Shown piece after piece: positions 30,991 through 42,552 of a stretch of 64,000 nt of DNA. Source of the stretch: Stemphylium vesicarium (Eukaryota > Ascomycota > Dothideomycetes > Pleosporales > Pleosporaceae). Both the position numbers and the translations under genes were made by a program. Numbering within the stretch: position 1 is the stretch's first letter; each line of letters begins with the position of its first letter. The stretch is from positions 62,001-126,000 of the forward strand of contig QXCR01000020.1 in the NCBI GenBank assembly GCA_004380135.1. The letters run 5' to 3'. Below the pieces are notes generated by a model that did not search any database, was not told where the DNA came from, and worked only from the letters and a program-made list of their open reading frames with translations.

Positions 30991-33900
30991 ATGCCTCAGA
31001 ACAATCTCAGTAAACATCTCAAGTGGTTGCTCGCCGAGAAGCCCTTCATTCCGCCTGCGATATCGCTCGTTACATACGACCCCGAGGCAGATCCCGCGAG
31101 TTCCGCGACAATCCCAGAACATAACTCTTCCTTCTTGGACGCACAAATACCATACGATGAGCCTGAAGCTGCCTCCGCGCCACCTCCCCCACCTACCGCC
31201 AGACCCATCCCGCCCCGCAATCTCATTCGGACCAAGACAGTCGATATACACAATTCTCCAGAGACGGAGGGCGCGACCTTGGATATGGCAAGACTGAGGG
31301 GTACGCCGGCAAGTGGAAAGCCTAGACTTGTATTAGCGGGGCTACCAGAATATGCATCACCCTCCGCGGTAGCAAGTAGGGAAAGACAAGATAAGGACAG
31401 CATATCGGAACCCGGAGAGACTGTCAGGAAGGATACGAAGGATCGGACGCCTAGTGCGCTGAAGAGCAATGGGCGCATGGAAGTGCCGGCTTCACAGTCT
31501 AGGACTGGTGGAAAGAGCCGTCTAGAGCCGATTGATGTTGATTCCATTGATCTCACCGGGGATGATGCGACTCGCTCGTCGCCAATCCCGACGCGCACTC
31601 CCAAAGGACGAAAGCGGAAGAGTGAAGAGTACGAAGCAGACTTGCGGCACAAAAAGTCTCCCAGACCAATCCGGGCAGCTCCCGCGTTCAGTCCAGAACC
31701 CGACGATGACGACTTTCCCGATATCGACGATATGGTCATGGCTCCGGATAGCCCACCGCCACCTTACTCTACTGTCGCAAAAGGTGCAAACCACCCACCG
31801 GGGCAAACCGCGACCGCCGAAGATGACGATATGGAAGCAATGTTACAACTGGAAGAGGAGGAGCGGCAGAAGGAAGAGGCAGAACAGACATCATCTCAGC
31901 TCCGTAAGCGCAAGTCTCTGAGTCGTGTGCCATCAGACATTGCCCCGGCTCGCAAGATAGGGAAACAGACTCGCAGTCCTACTCCGCGAAAGACCAAGCC
32001 TCATACGGAGACAACCGCAGGTGCAACACCGAAATCTAAGCGCGCGCGAACCCCCGGTACCCGCAGGGTTGGGCATGCAGTGATGGACTCCGAGGATGAA
32101 GAATTTGGCACAATAGACGATATGGATGTTGACGCGCAATCCCGGACGAAATCACCAACACCAGTCAGGACAAAGCTGCGTGAAAAGACGCCCGTGTCAA
32201 ACCCGGTCATCCCCGCAAGCCAAACCCAGCTTCCCATACGTTCGCCATCGAAGACGGTGCGAAGCCCGAGCCCGTATCAACATGCACAGGATTCTATTCC
32301 TACTCCAGCGAAGTCGCAGTCACCTAAGAAGAATGCCAAAGCCGTACCTACGCCAGTGTCCGCATCGAGCAAACCTATACCGAGCTCCTCCGAATTATCC
32401 AAGGAAAGAAAGAAAGCCATAAAGGAAGCTATCGATACAGTCATGGAAACAGAAGGCAAAAGACTGCAAAGCCATCTCAGTGCTGCGAGTTCGGCTTGGG
32501 ATAACGCCCGTGCTGCATTTGTAACTCATCTCTCCGAGCATGGGAAGCCCGATCCAAGCGAACAGGAGAGGATGGAACGCGCCCGCTCACGGAAAATTGC
32601 AGTAGAGCAGTTGATGACATTGAAGACCAAATGCGACGACCATGTGGCGGAGTGGACAAAGATTAGAAAAAAGTTGGATGACGACTTGAACTGCGGGCAA
32701 TTCGAACCAGCAGATGCCGAACTCATCAACAGCCTTTTCAAGACTATCGAGGATATGAAGATACAAATGTACTACCTGTTGGAACCGGCGGCCATCAAGC
32801 AGCAGCCTAAACCTGTTGTAAAATCAGAATTCAAGAACAGTCGTAACGTGCTCATACAAGCAACCCAGGCAAGCCCAGTCCGATCAGTCAGCAAGGTCTC
32901 TAGAGAAGTAGGGCCAAATCGTGTCACCCAGACACAATATACCAAACACAATGACGCCCCTGTTCAGGAAGTGTGGACGCCGACTCGCCGCATACGTTTC
33001 GCCGAAGAGCAAGTGGCCGCCTCTCCGTTACCGCCTCCAGATCCAGGTCCCTATGCCCACAGAGACCGTAGTGCATCAGGTAAACAGGAATCGAAGTCCA
33101 GAGAGCGCTCCCATCGAATACCTGAGACTCCCGAGCGTCGTCGTTCTCCAAGAAAGCCGGAGCCAGCAGTCCATCAGGATACACCAGACGAATTCGGAGA
33201 ACTGGATTTGGAGGAAGATGAGAATCTATTCAGCAACAACATGGGGGAACTTCATCGACCCATTGAGATTGATGATGACGATTTTGGCGAGGATTTTGGC
33301 GCGGATGACGATGACGATTTCCTCCATGAAGTTAGCAACATCGAGAACCGGGCACCGGGTGGCTTCGACTGGAAAGGCGAGCGTGCGGATCCCAACCCAC
33401 CAACACATATCCGGGATGTATTCCGTGAGACTTCGACGAACAAAGTTCCACCTAAACAAAATCAGCAACCATCGCCAAAGAAGCCGCAGCTGGATATGCC
33501 AGCCAAGAATCATCCTGGAATGAACTTTCCTTGGTCCCAAGATCTGAGAACAGCTCTTATTCGCCGGTTCGGCCTCCGAGGATTTCGACCAGGGCAACTA
33601 GAGACTATCAACACCACACTAGCTGGTGATCATTGCTTTGTACTCATGCCTACAGGAGGTGGCAAGTCACTCTGCTACCAACTCCCCTCTGTGATCACTT
33701 CTGGCAAAACACGTGGGGTAACCCTTGTCGTTTCTCCGCTTCTGAGTTTGATGGAAGATCAGGTCGAGGCTTGCAAACAGCGTTTCGGCATGCAAGCATT
33801 TCTCATCAACGGAGAGTCGACCGCAGCTCAGAAGAACATGATCATGGACGGCTTACGCCAGCGGGATCCTCAGCAGTTCATCCAGATACTTTACGTGACA

Positions 33901-36372
33901 CCTGAGATGCTTAGTAAGAATCAAAGGATGATCAGCGCTTTCCAGCAATTGCACTCGACAGGCAATCTGGCTAGGATCGTCATCGACGAAGCGCATTGTG
34001 TGAGTCAATGGGGCCACGATTTCCGACCAGACTACAAAGCACTTGGAGATGTCGTTCGACAGTTCCCTGGAGTTCCTGTGCTTGCTTTGACTGCGACGGC
34101 GACCTCACTCGTCCGTACCGACGTGGTGGCCAATCTTGGTATCCAGGGGTGCCGTCAATTCTCTCAGAGCTTCAATCGCCCCAATCTGTCCTATGAAGTG
34201 CTACCGAAAGCAAAGGGTATTATTGCCAACATCGCAGACCTCATAAAGGAGAGGTACGTCGGCAAGTCGGGTATCATTTACTGTCTATCACGGAAAAGCT
34301 GTGAGCAAGTGGCACAGAAGCTGTCCGAGATGGGTCTTCGTGCCTACCATTACCACGCTGGAATGGACTCAGCCGACCGGTCCGATGTTCAACGCAAATG
34401 GCAGAAAAACGAGTACCACGTCATCGTCGCTACGATTGCCTTCGGTATGGGCATTGACAAAGCCGATGTAAGATACGTCATCCACCACTCACTACCGAAG
34501 AGTTTGGAAGGCTATTACCAGGAAACCGGACGTGCTGGCCGTGACGGAAAGCGCTCAGAATGCTACCTGTACTACCAATACGCCGACTCGAGGATATTGC
34601 GTAAGATGATCGACGAGGGTGAGGGCAGCAGAGAACAAAAGCAACGGCTGAATGATATGCTACGTACTGTGGTCCAATACTGCGAGAACAAGGCGGACTG
34701 TCGACGCGCTCAAGTACTCGGATACTTTAGTGAAGCGTTCGATGCCTCAAAGTGCAACTCAACATGCGACAATTGCCGGTCCGATGCCACATTCGTCACG
34801 AAGGATCTCACAGAGTACGCAGCCATGGCCATTAAGCTTGTCAGCCGGGTGCATGAGGACAATGTGACGATGCACCAGTGCGTAGATGCTTTTCGCGGTG
34901 CCGGAGGCGCAAAGATCAAGAAGGATGGTTTAGAAGAACATGGATGGGGCTACGGCAAGGACTTGGAACGGGGTGACAATGAGCGGATCTTCCAAAATCT
35001 ACTCGACGCTGGTGCATTCAAAGAAAGGAGCAAGGTGAACAAGGTTGGCTTCGCAACAAACTACCTACACGTATGTATCCCAAACGTTAAAACGTATTGC
35101 ACATACTGACATTCACAGCCTGCTTCGACACGCAACGACTACGAAACGAAGCGAAAGCGGCTGACGTTGCAAGTGCGCTCCACACCGCAAAAAGCTCGTC
35201 CAAAAGCGCCCGTGATCAAGAAGACAAAGAAACAACAAACGCAATTCCCATCGACCAATGTGCCTTCTCCTTCTCGGGCGCCTAAGCAAAAGATTCGATC
35301 ATTTGCTTATAACGACGACGACGACGATGATGATGACGAAGACGAATTTGACGCTCCTCGACATCCTACACGGAACCAAACCAGCCGTGGTTACCAAGCG
35401 GACGGTTTCGTCGTCGACGATGCAGACGACGATGGTTTCGCACCCATTCGTGTCGCTAAACCAGCGAGAGCCACGAAGGCGAAGGGCCTCGGAGCCCCCA
35501 TTACTGCAGATGAGCGAACTGCGGAACTGACCGAATTCCAAACCGATGTATTGCGAGATTTCATGACTGGTGCCAAGAAGCTAAGGAAAAGCATACAAGA
35601 CAGAAAGGACCACCGCGAGGCCATCTTCACAGATACTGTGCTCCGCGAGATGGGCCTTGATTTGCCACAAAATCTCGACGAGATGAAGACTATATCCGGC
35701 GTCCGACCAGAGATGGTGGATCTCTACGGCAAACAGTTCTTGGTCCTAATCAACAACACCAGGATCTTCTACGGCGACGACACACCGATTCCTCGAAATC
35801 CACAGCTTCGCAATCGGCCAACGCAAAGCTCTCGGGTCGTCTACAACGTCGATGATGATGATGATGACGACGACGAAGTGGACGATCAGAACCACAGGCT
35901 TGTCGTTGACCTGTGCAGTGAAGAAGAAGATGAGACACCGGTAGCCGTTGCCGAAGAATCAGGGGACGACTCTTTCTATGGCGATTTCGATGACGATGAC
36001 GACGACGAAGAAGTACACACAAGCCACCACTTCACCCAAAACCCAGACGTCGCAGACTTCAATAATCGGTATACGGAACTAGGCGGTGGCGCCGCACCAT
36101 CCACCACCAAAGCTTCAAAGACTACGAGAGGCGGCGCCAGAGCGTCGGGGTCTGGATACAAGAAAAAGGCGTCCTTCCGCAAGAGGCCATCTGGTGGGTT
36201 CAACAAGAACTTTGGCGGCGTCAAGAAACGCGCACCGAAGGGCGCTGGGAGCAGGGCGTCGGGAGGTGCAGCGGCGGCCAGGAAGCCGGCTGGAGGCGGT
36301 GGTAGAAGCGGAGGAGCTGCAGGTGGAGGAGCAGGGGGCTCATGGGGCTCCATAATGGCGATGCCTACTTGA
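30991..36372 (+). CDS. RecQ family DNA helicase (Sgs1/BLM/QDE-3 type)
   Basis: A 3'-5' DNA helicase for homologous recombination and replication-fork repair, partner of Top3-Rmi1 in well-studied fungi; the Neurospora relative QDE-3 also acts in quelling. Exons 30991-35070 and 35119-36372, with a 48-bp intron, give 1777 residues. Residues 1 to about 845 are hydrophilic, with many Ser/Pro/Lys/Arg-rich stretches and acidic patches, likely disordered. The helicase core has FRPGQLETI, Walker A MPTGGGKS (886-893), DEAH (999-1002) and QETGRAGRDG. The RecQ-Ct zinc site has Cys1231...CDNC (about 1258-1261), then a winged helix. The HRDC domain is at about 1496-1572 (ELTEFQTDVLRDF...). Asp-runs flank HRDC, and the tail is Lys/Arg then Gly-rich. 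Full-length, no visible lesion. Confidence 0.95.
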
Positions 36373-36738
36373 TGTGTTATACACAGTTGTAGGCTTTGGC
36401 GTAAGATGCAGTGTGCTTGATCTGGTGTTGGGCTTATCATGGGTTATTTTATACGACGATATGCATATCATTCATGACTTAGATGCTTGCATCATCCACT
36501 CCCGCTTTTAGGCTTATCCTTCTTTTCGTGTCTAGTTAATTCGTGAGGCTAGGCCAGGCTTATGCCGGCATCTACTTCAGTTCACGGAGAACAATCCCCG
36601 GTGGATTAGAGCAAGTGACACATCGCACAACAGCACAAAAAGTACAATAGGATATTAATTCATTAGCCTATAGGCAAGGTATCTCATAAAGCCACTCTCA
36701 CTCCCATACATCTCCTTCCTAAGACAAAGCTCCAGCGC
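36373..36738. other. intergenic between convergent RecQ and HSP12-like genes
   Basis: 366 bp of 3' flanks. No gene recognised. Confidence 0.5.
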
Positions 36739-37123
36739 TTACAACCCACCGTGGGTGGTGTGCGTAGTGTGCGTAGTGTGCGTACCAGTAGTGGTGTGAT
36801 GTCCCATACCGAGCGCATTCTTCGTCTTATCGACAATGCTACCGCCGGTGGAGCCGTGCACGTTGCGGTCTTTTGAGCGGCCGAACTTGTCCATGGTGGA
36901 CTGCGTGTTGGTCTTTGAGGAGTCAGGTTGCGCTTCGCGCGCCACCTTGTCGGCGGTGCCGGTGAGGGATTCCTTGATCTTGGTACCGGTGGACTTTGAC
37001 GACTGGGGTTGCTGCGGTGGGCTGTTAGTTGGGAATGAGGAAGGGGGTGGTGGTGGTGGTGGAGGGACGGACCATGGCCTCGCCGATCTTGGTGTGGGTG
37101 TCTTTGCGGAATGCGTCGGTCAT
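36739..37123 (-). CDS. HSP9/HSP12-like stress protein with His/Thr-rich tail
   Basis: Exons 37123-37073 and 37011-36739, with a 61-bp intron, encode 107 residues. The pattern MTDAFRKDTHTKIGEAM, then SSKSTGTKIKESLTGTADKVAREAQPDSSK and a second QSTMDKFGRSKD unit, matches the small hydrophilic HSP9/HSP12 family. Those proteins are induced by heat, osmotic stress and stationary phase and bind membrane lipids. The intron donor is GTCCGT, weaker than its neighbours, but the frame and the family pattern support it. The last 20 residues (GHHTTTGTHTTHTTHTTHGGL region) are a His-Thr-Thr repeat encoded by a 9-bp tandem repeat at about 36753-36785; this tail is not part of the yeast protein. A TATA box lies about 120 bp upstream. 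Confidence 0.8.
36750..36790 (+). repeat. 9-bp coding minisatellite (GTGCGTAGT)n
   Basis: On the plus strand the unit GTGCGTAGT occurs three times in near-perfect tandem with partial copies at both ends. On the minus strand it encodes the HTT repeats at the C-terminus of the HSP12-like protein. Unit length is a multiple of three, so copy number can change without breaking the frame. Confidence 0.75.
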
Positions 37124-39091
37124 GTTGGGTGGTCGGTGATGGTTGTGGGTTTGTTGTGTGGTTTGGTTATTTGGAAGTGATGTTCGAGGTGCAGGTGTGG
37201 ATGTTGATGGAGGGGATTTGTAGTGCAAGATAGAAGGTCTTTTTATATACATGAGGCTCCTAGCATCTACGTCATGTATCGTGACTTCCCTTCGCAGTGA
37301 CAGCAGGAACATTGACTGAGACGTGCTTGGCTTGAGACAGCATACTCAGTATACCAACACGCCTCGCACGTCATTTTGTCGAAAGCGTGATGAAGTCAAG
37401 ATTCCGTCTACTTTCGTGATAGGTCCTCCTCTGATGGGTTAGTTGCATCGCAAGACGGGATGGCGAAAGCAGGGATTGGTGATGGGAGATCAGCGGCGAA
37501 AGCAGGTTCTGCTGACCCGTAGTGAAGGGGGCATAGAAGACAACGGCAATTGCCAGGTCTAAAGTTTTTCGCGAATCCATAATCTCACCAAGGCACGCTT
37601 AGGCTGAACGCAGGCGCCGAAATTATATGTGGTATGCGTCGTGATAGCTGTCGTTGTAGTGTGTCAGCTCCACGGTGGAGTGAAAGCTATCGCGGTCCCT
37701 GCGTCGGACGCGAGACCCACGTGTAGTATTGACGTCATCCCGTCTACCAGGAGTACCCACCCCGTAAGCAAGGTGCGCAATCAAGCTTCTTTCGCAATCC
37801 CCAGGTCAACAGGCCTCAGTGCTCGCTTTTGTCTAGCATCTGCCCTGTCATCTATACGAAATCATTCCGCTGATCGCCGGCGCATGACGGCAGCGGAATG
37901 ACGCGGCTCGTCGAGGCCTGTTCGACATTGTCGCAGTCACGTCAAAACACGCAGGGCAGAAGATGGGTTTGCCATTATTCTTTCCCTGGAGCGCGTGGAG
38001 ATGCAGGGTGAGCTGCGACGGCGTGGTACGTCGAGAGACGATGCTGCTGCAGGGCCAGCGGGTAATGGCTGAGGCTCTGCCGTACCCGAGGCTCAGGCCG
38101 CAACTCAACATGAGCATGGGGCATGGCGAAAGCATGTTCTTTCAAAAGTAAGAATGCGCAATGCTGGGATCTAGAGCGAAATCTTCGTGTTTGTCAGGGC
38201 TACACATGAAGGGGTGCATTGCGAGACGGGACAAGTCCATCTTTAAGGCGGCTTCATGACCGAGGGCTGAATGGGGAAGCAATGTATCGCGCGCGGACCT
38301 GGGACTCAATTAAGACGTACACCGACTTCCCATCCCAAGTAATAGCGGTATGAGTTGTTGAGGAGGGTCTCTTCGTCTGGTACGGCGCACTACCCACTAC
38401 AGCGCGTCTTTGAGGCTCCTAGCTGTCGCGCACGCGAAAGAGCGGTCGCTGCGGCGTCAAGGCGCGTGCCGTACGCAAGCCGCCACGTCGCTGCGGAAAT
38501 GCAGAGGCTGGATAGACACATTAACGGGACAGTCTAATGCAGGAACACGACGGCGGGAGGCCCCTATAGAGAAAGCAAATCCCCCGATCCTCGGTAGCGC
38601 GGCGGCTGATTGGGTGCGGGCTGGGTCCGGGGCATGACGCTGGTGTTCCAGACGGTTGCTACAGTTTCCGCTTTGTTGATCCAGCCTCCAACCACCTCCC
38701 AGCCACCGTACCCAACCTCACCATTTACGCAACAGCAAAACTATCAGAAGCTGCAGGCACAGAGAGAAGTCACATTCCACGCTACCCACACCTCCAACAC
38801 ACACATTATTTTCTTCGCGACAGGAGACATCTAACCATCGTTGTCGCAGTGCATATTCCGACCGAAGCTGCAAGAGCTGTCCAGCCAAGAGTGCCTCACC
38901 GAACATCGACCCGCATTCGGCTTCACTCTTGACACAATCCCCACCGCTTGCACTCTCGTACCCTCATATGAGAGCGAGACAATCATCAGCAACTGTCTGA
39001 GTGCACTTCACCGCTCAAATCGCCCGGCCCTCTGGGGGCGCAGGGAGACACAAGGCCTAGCAGAGGCAATTGAAGGAAACACACATTCACA
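37124..39091. other. about 2 kb without a recognised gene
   Basis: The left end is the promoter and leader of the HSP12-like gene. From about 37380 to 39000 there are only short, overlapping open frames (60-95 codons) on both strands without family-like motifs. The last few hundred bases lead into the Fig1-like gene and include ACA-rich leader sequence just before its ATG. Confidence 0.45.
37241..37249 (-). promoter_or_regulatory. TATA box of the HSP12-like gene
   Basis: TATATAAAA on the minus strand, about 120 bp upstream of the start codon, the right distance and orientation for a strongly inducible fungal promoter. Confidence 0.55.
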
Positions 39092-40004
39092 ATGGCGAAC
39101 CTCAAGTTCGCCGTTAGCATGCAACGTAAGTCCCTCGTCTTCGCTATGAACGCGATCAAATCTAACATCCACCAGGGTTAATACCGTTTCTTGGCTTTCA
39201 CCATGTTCTCATGATTCTCATCGCTATTGCGATAATATTGCTTTGTAAGTTGAGACGAAAGAACATTCCATGATTATCGCTAACATGTCCGCAGCATTGC
39301 TACTGGCAGGATGCTCATCTACATCTCCGCTCATTCCTGGCATTTTCCTTATCTCCATGTGGTACGAACAGTACACGCCAACCTACGCACCTGAACAAGT
39401 CGACCCTGGTGTTACAGCGGCAATTGCAAATATTGTCGGTAACGCACAGCTCGGTGTTCGTGTCGGCTACTTCGGCATCTGCATCAACCGCGACGGCGGT
39501 GGCTTCATCTGCTCCAATAACGCTACGGCGCTCGTGGACAACGTGTCAGTCGACCAGGACCCGCTCAACCTTGTATGGGTAGCCGCAACCTTCAAGGATG
39601 CCGTCGTCTTCCCCTACCTGCTGATTGTCGCCATCATCCTCGCCTTCTTCACCTTTATCCTCCTCGCCACTTTCCCCGGATGGCACGAGGAGAGAGACGA
39701 GCGAACTGGATCCGACGTCGACGTCAAGCCATTCCCATCTAGGCCCGTCTCGCAAGTCGCCCTTGCGCTCATCTTCATCTCATCCATCTTCGTCCTGGTC
39801 TCCGTCTTATGGCAACATACGGCGTCAGTCGCTGCAGCAACAATTGTCCAAGATCTCGGAAACGGTAGCGTCAAGTCTGGTGTCGGTACATCGGCCATGG
39901 TCCTCGGTTGGTTCGGTTTTGTCCTGCTCATAATAGTAACCATTGGGTTACTCGTTATGATTCTTAGCATCATTGTCCTCGACCGTCTTACCGACAATGA
40001 CTAA
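39092..40004 (+). CDS. FIG1: Fig1-family membrane protein (Ca2+ regulator and membrane fusion protein)
   Basis: Exons 39092-39125, 39176-39244 and 39295-40004 encode 270 residues. There are four hydrophobic segments: one at the N-terminus (HVLMILIAIAIILL, about 20-35), one near 130-150 (VVFPYLLIVAIILAFFTFILL), one near 180-200 (VALALIFISSIFVLVSVLW) and one near 235-260 (VLGWFGFVLLIIVTIGLLVMILSIIVL). Between the first two lies an extracellular loop with LLLAGCSSTSP and GYFGICINRDGGGFICSNN, the Gly-Phe-x-Gly-x-Cys type signature of the Fig1/claudin-like family. Fig1 promotes low-affinity Ca2+ entry and cell fusion during mating in yeast, and sexual development in filamentous fungi. All exon junctions close in frame. 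Confidence 0.87.
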
Positions 40005-40983
40005 GACGACCGATGGCGCTGCGGATACTTTCAAAACATAATTTTCGAGGAGATGAGCATTTTGTTGGCGCGATTGTGTAATTTGTTGTCGAGCGTACTC
40101 GGCCTTTTCTTCTTCTGTTCAGTTACATACCCTTTTGGCGACGCGACGGTGGCAGCTTGCTGCTTAGAAAGATATCTTTTTTGGCATACTCGGCGTTGGA
40201 ATTGCTGCTTTTTGCATCTGATCGATTTGATCCATGAGGGCGAGGGTTGGGACTCACCAGGGAATGTTAGACGAATAGGAGGAAATGACTTGATTAAAAG
40301 GGACGCTTGGATGGACTGTACTTATGTAGTAAACGAAAGAATGAGAATCGGACATGTCAAATCAGGAAACTTTTGCCCATGCTGTTTAACGCCTTTGCTG
40401 TAGGATGAAGAAGTCCAGGATGTCTCATGAACATCGCTTGCGCTCTTAAGGCAATAACTTGCGGCTCAACTAGATCATACAGGATCCGCAGTGTCAGAAG
40501 TATTTAGCGATTGCGCAATGACATGATTTGCTCACACCCTCCGGCTCCGAGATCAGGACTCTCTTTCGTGATGTGGATCCGGGATGTTTTCGCATGCTGA
40601 GAGGGGCGAAACGCGGGGAAAGGGACCAGTAGCGGAGCCGTTCACCAGCGTGACTTTCGCGACCCAAAAACGGAAGTCTTCACATCGCGCCGTCAATGAC
40701 ATGTTGACTCACCAAGGATGAAAATATGCCTTCTAGCTCTACAGCCCTCCAAGTCTGCCCGATTCGCTCCGACGACCGGCTGTGCAGGTGCAGAGCTCGA
40801 TGGCGCCTTGCCTAAGCGAGCCTAGGGCATTCTGTCGCGTCCAGAAAAATTGGTGGGGTTCATATCGAAGGGACATGAGGTGCTCTGACTGCTTAAAACC
40901 TCGCGCAGAATTTAATCCTCTTCTTCTGCCTCCTCTTCCCTCTGTACCCTCTTCATCTTTTCCTCCGCACTCAATTGCACATC
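40005..40983. other. intergenic: FIG1 3' flank and SHMT promoter
   Basis: About 980 bp. The right end (40915-40983) is pyrimidine-rich (CCTCTTCTTCTGCCTCCTCTTCC type), common in promoters and leaders of highly expressed fungal genes, and leads directly to the SHMT start. No other gene recognised. Confidence 0.5.
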
Positions 40984-42552
40984 ATGTCCAACTACGCGCT
41001 CCCCAAGTCCCACCAGGACGTAAGTTGCCCCTCACTACAAACACAACGTGAACAATGCTAACCCCAAACAGCTCATGGAGAAGTCCCTGGTGGACACCGA
41101 CAATGAGGTCGCTCAGATCATGGTAAGATCAACACAGTACTATCTTGTGAGCTTGCTAACAACTACGACAGGAGAAGGAGATTCAGCGTCAGCGCGAGTC
41201 CATTCTCCTCATCGCCTCGGAGAATGTTACCTCCCGCGCCGTTTTCGACGCGCTCGGTTCGCCCATGTCCAACAAGTACTCTGAGGGTTACCCCGGTGCC
41301 CGCTACTACGGTGGTAACGAGCACATCGACTCGATCGAGCTGCTGTGCCAGAAGCGTGCCCTGGAGACATTCGGCCTCGACTCAGAGAAGTGGGGTGTCA
41401 ACGTACAGTGCTTGAGCGGTAGCCCAGCAAACCTTCAGGCCTACCAGGCCATCATGAGACCACACGACAGGCTGATGGGTCTTGATCTGCCCCACGGTGG
41501 ACATTTGAGCCACGGCTATCAAACACCTCAGAGGAAGTACGTACAGGACGAAAGGGAATAGTGACGACTCGAGACTAACAGCCTGTAGGATCTCTGCTGT
41601 TTCCACATACTTTGAGACTTTCCCTTACCGCGTAAACCTCGACACCGGCCTTATCGACTACGAGCAGCTCGAGCAGAACGCCCTCATGTATCGCCCCAAG
41701 GTCCTCGTTGCCGGTACCTCCGCCTACTGCCGTGAGATTGACTACGCCCGCATGCGCGAGATCGCCGACAAGGTTGGCTGCTACCTCCTGATGGACATGG
41801 CCCATATCTCCGGTCTCGTCGCTGCCGGCGTCAACAAGTCGCCGTTCGAGTACTGCGACATTGTCACAACTACCACGCACAAGTCCCTCCGTGGACCCCG
41901 TGGTGCTATGATCTTCTTCCGCAAGGGCGTTCGCAAGACCGACGCAAAGACCGGCAAGGAGACTCTGTACGACCTTGAGGGACCCATCAACTTCTCCGTC
42001 TTCCCTGGTCACCAAGGTGGCCCTCACAACCACACCATCACCGCGCTTGCCGTCGCACTCAAGCAGGCCCAGTCAGAGGACTTCAAGCTGTACCAGCAGC
42101 AAGTCATCAAGAACGCCAAGGCGCTCGAGGTTGCTTTCAAGTCTATGGGCTACAAGCTCGTCACTGACGGTACCGACAACCACATGGTTCTCCTTGACCT
42201 GAAGCCCTTCTCCCTTGACGGTGCCCGTGTCGAGGCTGTTCTTGAGCAAGTCAACATTGCCTGCAACAAGAACACCACCCCTGGTGACAAGTCTGCTCTT
42301 AGCCCCATGGGTATCCGTATCGGAGCCCCCGCCATGACTTCGCGTGGTCTCGGCGAGGAGGACTTCAAGAAGATTGCCAACTACATCGACACGTGCATCA
42401 AGCTGTGCAAGAAGCTCCAGGGCGAGCTCCCCAAGGAGAACAACAAGCTCAAGGACTTCAAGAGCAAGGTTGCCTCGGGCGAGGTCCAGGAGATCAACGA
42501 CCTCAAGAAAGAGATTGCCGCCTGGGCCGTCACTTTCCCTCTTCCCATCTAA
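40984..42552 (+). CDS. SHM2: serine hydroxymethyltransferase, cytosolic
   Basis: A PLP enzyme that moves a one-carbon unit from serine to tetrahydrofolate, giving glycine and methylene-THF for purine, thymidylate and methionine synthesis. Exons 40984-41019, 41072-41122, 41172-41536 and 41589-42552 encode 471 residues. Landmarks: ESILLIASENVTSRAV, SNKYSEGYPGARYYGGNEHID, LSGSPANLQAY, DLPHGGHLSHG, and the cofactor lysine Lys249 in VTTTTHKSLRGPRG. The N-terminus (MSNYALPKSHQD) has no basic presequence, so this is the cytosolic form. Codon use is strongly C-ending, as in highly expressed genes. The two first exons are only 36 and 51 nt. Confidence 0.97.

Noticed and set aside
30996..31739. 247-codon minus-strand open frame
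   Set aside because: Antisense to the RecQ N-terminal region, Ser/Gly-rich shadow without motifs.
38301..38360. Resemblance to dispersed 5S rRNA (TTCCCATCCCAAGTA)
   Set aside because: Only a short similar string; the remainder of a 5S gene is not present on either strand.
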